Assembly (NCBI RefSeq): GCF_019599465.1
Contig: NZ_RKLR01000002.1
Coordinates: forward strand, 558,001 to 622,000
Length of the DNA stretch: 64,000 nucleotides
Direction: 5' to 3'
Source: Haloarcula rubra
GTDB taxonomy: Archaea; Halobacteriota; Halobacteria; Halobacteriales; Haloarculaceae
Shown one piece after another: positions 62,919-64,000 of the stretch (the first letter of the stretch is position 1; the number at the start of each line of letters is the position of its first letter). Both the position numbers and the translations under genes were made by a program. The notes under the pieces were generated by a model. It saw nothing but the letters and a program-made list of their open reading frames with translations. It was not told the origin of the DNA and searched no databases.

Positions 62919-64000
62919 ATGCACCACCCCGGTCCGCCGCGGTTCTGTACGGTCGGTGAGGCAGTCGAACTGGCACCGCGCCGACCAGACCCCGAGGCCA
63001 CGTTCAGATGGCGACTCGCCGACGCGCCCGCCGACAGTTCCGTCTCGCTTGACGACGGGCCTGTCGTCCACCTCGAACCGGATGCGCCCGGCACGTATCG
63101 CGCCGAACTGGACGCGCCGGACGGCACGCACACGCAGACGGTCCGCGCGTTCCCGGCCACCGCACGCGAGACGGTCCGGTTCAGCGTCACGGCCGACGAC
63201 GTCGTCGAGGGCGACCCGGACGACGTCGCGGACGCCGAGGACTGCGTCGTCATGGGCCGGTTCAACGACTTCACGATGGGGACTCACTGGGCCACCGAGG
63301 AGAGCGAGGGCGAGTGGGTCTTCGAGACGGACCTTCCGCCGGGTGCCCACAGCGTCATCTTCGCGTTCGACGGCGAGTTCGACCCGTTCGCCGACGACGA
63401 GGTGACCGTCGCGGGCGCGGGCCGACCCCGCGTCGAACTACAGGGCAGACGCGAGGGCGACACCGTCGTCGTCACCGCCGACGCGCGCGCGGCCCCCGAC
63501 GGCAGCGACCCGGACGTGGAGTTCCACCTCGACGACCGGGACGCCCTCGCCGAGGCGGACGTCACCGTCGACGGCGACGAACTGCGCGTGCCGGTCGACT
63601 CGCTCCCGGTCCTCTCGCGGGTCCACGCCGTCGCCGTCGCCGAACAGCACAGCGTCGCCGACACGCTAACCCTCCGCGCGGACGAGGACGTCTCCTTCGA
63701 GCGACCCGCCGACGCCCCCGAGTGGGCCAGCGACGCCAGCATCTACGAGATATTCGTCCGGGAGTTCGTCGGGGACGTCGCCGAGACGTCCTTCGAGGAG
63801 ATAGAGCGTCGCGTACCCTACATCGAGTCGCTGGGCGTCGACGTGGTGTGGTTCACCCCCGTCGTCCAGAGTCCGACCCGACACGGCTACCACATCACCG
63901 ACCTGTTCGACACGGCGACGGACCTCGGCACGCGCGAGGAGTTCGCCTCGCTGGTCGAGACGCTCCACGACGCCGGCATCCGGGTCGTCTTCGATTTGGT
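62919..64000 (+). CDS. GH13 alpha-amylase/cyclomaltodextrinase-like glycosidase, N-terminal part
   Basis: The frame starts ATG 62919 (MHHPGPPRFCTVGEAVEL) and runs open to the right edge, so about 360 residues are visible. Two N-terminal beta domains (about 1-90 and 100-250) resemble the carbohydrate-binding extensions of cyclomaltodextrinase-type enzymes, with GRFNDFTMGTHW and LPPGAHSVIFAFDGEFDPF. The GH13 barrel begins with SIYEIFVREFVGDV and VDVVWFTPVVQSP, then HGYHITDLFD. Catalytic residues lie beyond the window. No secretion signal is visible, so it may be cytoplasmic and cut imported maltodextrins. It is divergent from the sugar transporter. Confidence 0.85.
   Translation, partial: MHHPGPPRFCTVGEAVELAPRRPDPEATFRWRLADAPADSSVSLDDGPVVHLEPDAPGTYRAELDAPDGTHTQTVRAFPATARETVRFSVTADDVVEGDPDDVADAEDCVVMGRFNDFTMGTHWATEESEGEWVFETDLPPGAHSVIFAFDGEFDPFADDEVTVAGAGRPRVELQGRREGDTVVVTADARAAPDGSDPDVEFHLDDRDALAEADVTVDGDELRVPVDSLPVLSRVHAVAVAEQHSVADTLTLRADEDVSFERPADAPEWASDASIYEIFVREFVGDVAETSFEEIERRVPYIESLGVDVVWFTPVVQSPTRHGYHITDLFDTATDLGTREEFASLVETLHDAGIRVVFDL

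Overview
This window is the chromosome of a halophilic archaeon (class Halobacteria). Coding DNA is GC-rich with acidic proteins, and many genes look leaderless, with an A/T-rich box about 27 bases before the start codon. The gene families are typical haloarchaeal ones: a doublet histone beside an RPA-type ssDNA-binding protein, NAD-dependent glucose-6-phosphate dehydrogenase (azf), a cytochrome oxidase I-III fusion, tandem cold-shock genes, and a type I-B CRISPR repeat of haloarchaeal type. The genus cannot be fixed by eye; a Haloarcula-like lineage is a guess.

Bases 1-18440 are ordinary chromosome. In order they hold: the 3' end of a CCA-adding enzyme; an HDAC-like deacetylase, histone and RPA cluster; a Tat lipoprotein; tRNA-Arg; DUF309; azf; an archaeal dihydroneopterin aldolase candidate; haloarchaeal conserved proteins; a cox operon (II, I+III, IV); membrane proteins; an NmrA-like reductase; an ABC exporter; a DUF192 protein; tRNA-Val; a small zinc-finger protein; and tRNA-Phe.

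Bases 18427-47589 look like an integrated element of about 29 kb. The last 15 bases around the 3' end of tRNA-Phe (18427-18441) are repeated at 47575-47589, directly beside the start of a tyrosine integrase. The element carries a coiled-coil wHTH protein and an MCM-family helicase (probable replication module). Next comes a complete type I-B operon, cas6-cas8b-cas7-cas5-cas3-cas4-cas1-cas2, then a leader and an array of 85 repeats and 84 spacers by hand count. After that lie an AbrB-like protein with a small serine recombinase, and a two-gene McrBC-like (type IV restriction) system. That system's large subunit joins a DUF3578 domain, two EVE/PUA-like domains and a McrB AAA+ motor. A 1.7 kb apparently non-coding stretch with diverged repeats follows, then a divergent pair of unknown small genes, a C2H2-finger gene and the integrase. 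The element therefore moves, or once moved, two defence systems of different logic together.

Bases 47590-64000 return to GC-rich chromosome: an FNT-family transporter, an aspartoacylase-like secreted protein, a CARDB-like secreted protein, a PQQ-propeller/PKD exported protein, membrane proteins, a zinc-type quinone-reductase-like oxidoreductase, a histidine kinase, three tandem cold-shock genes, DUF429, a zinc ribbon and a sugar nucleotidyltransferase. The window ends with a maltodextrin-type ABC transporter (binding protein and two permeases) divergent from the start of a GH13 alpha-amylase.

All three tRNA genes in the window have copies of their own 3' tail downstream, which suggests repeated use of these loci as integration sites.
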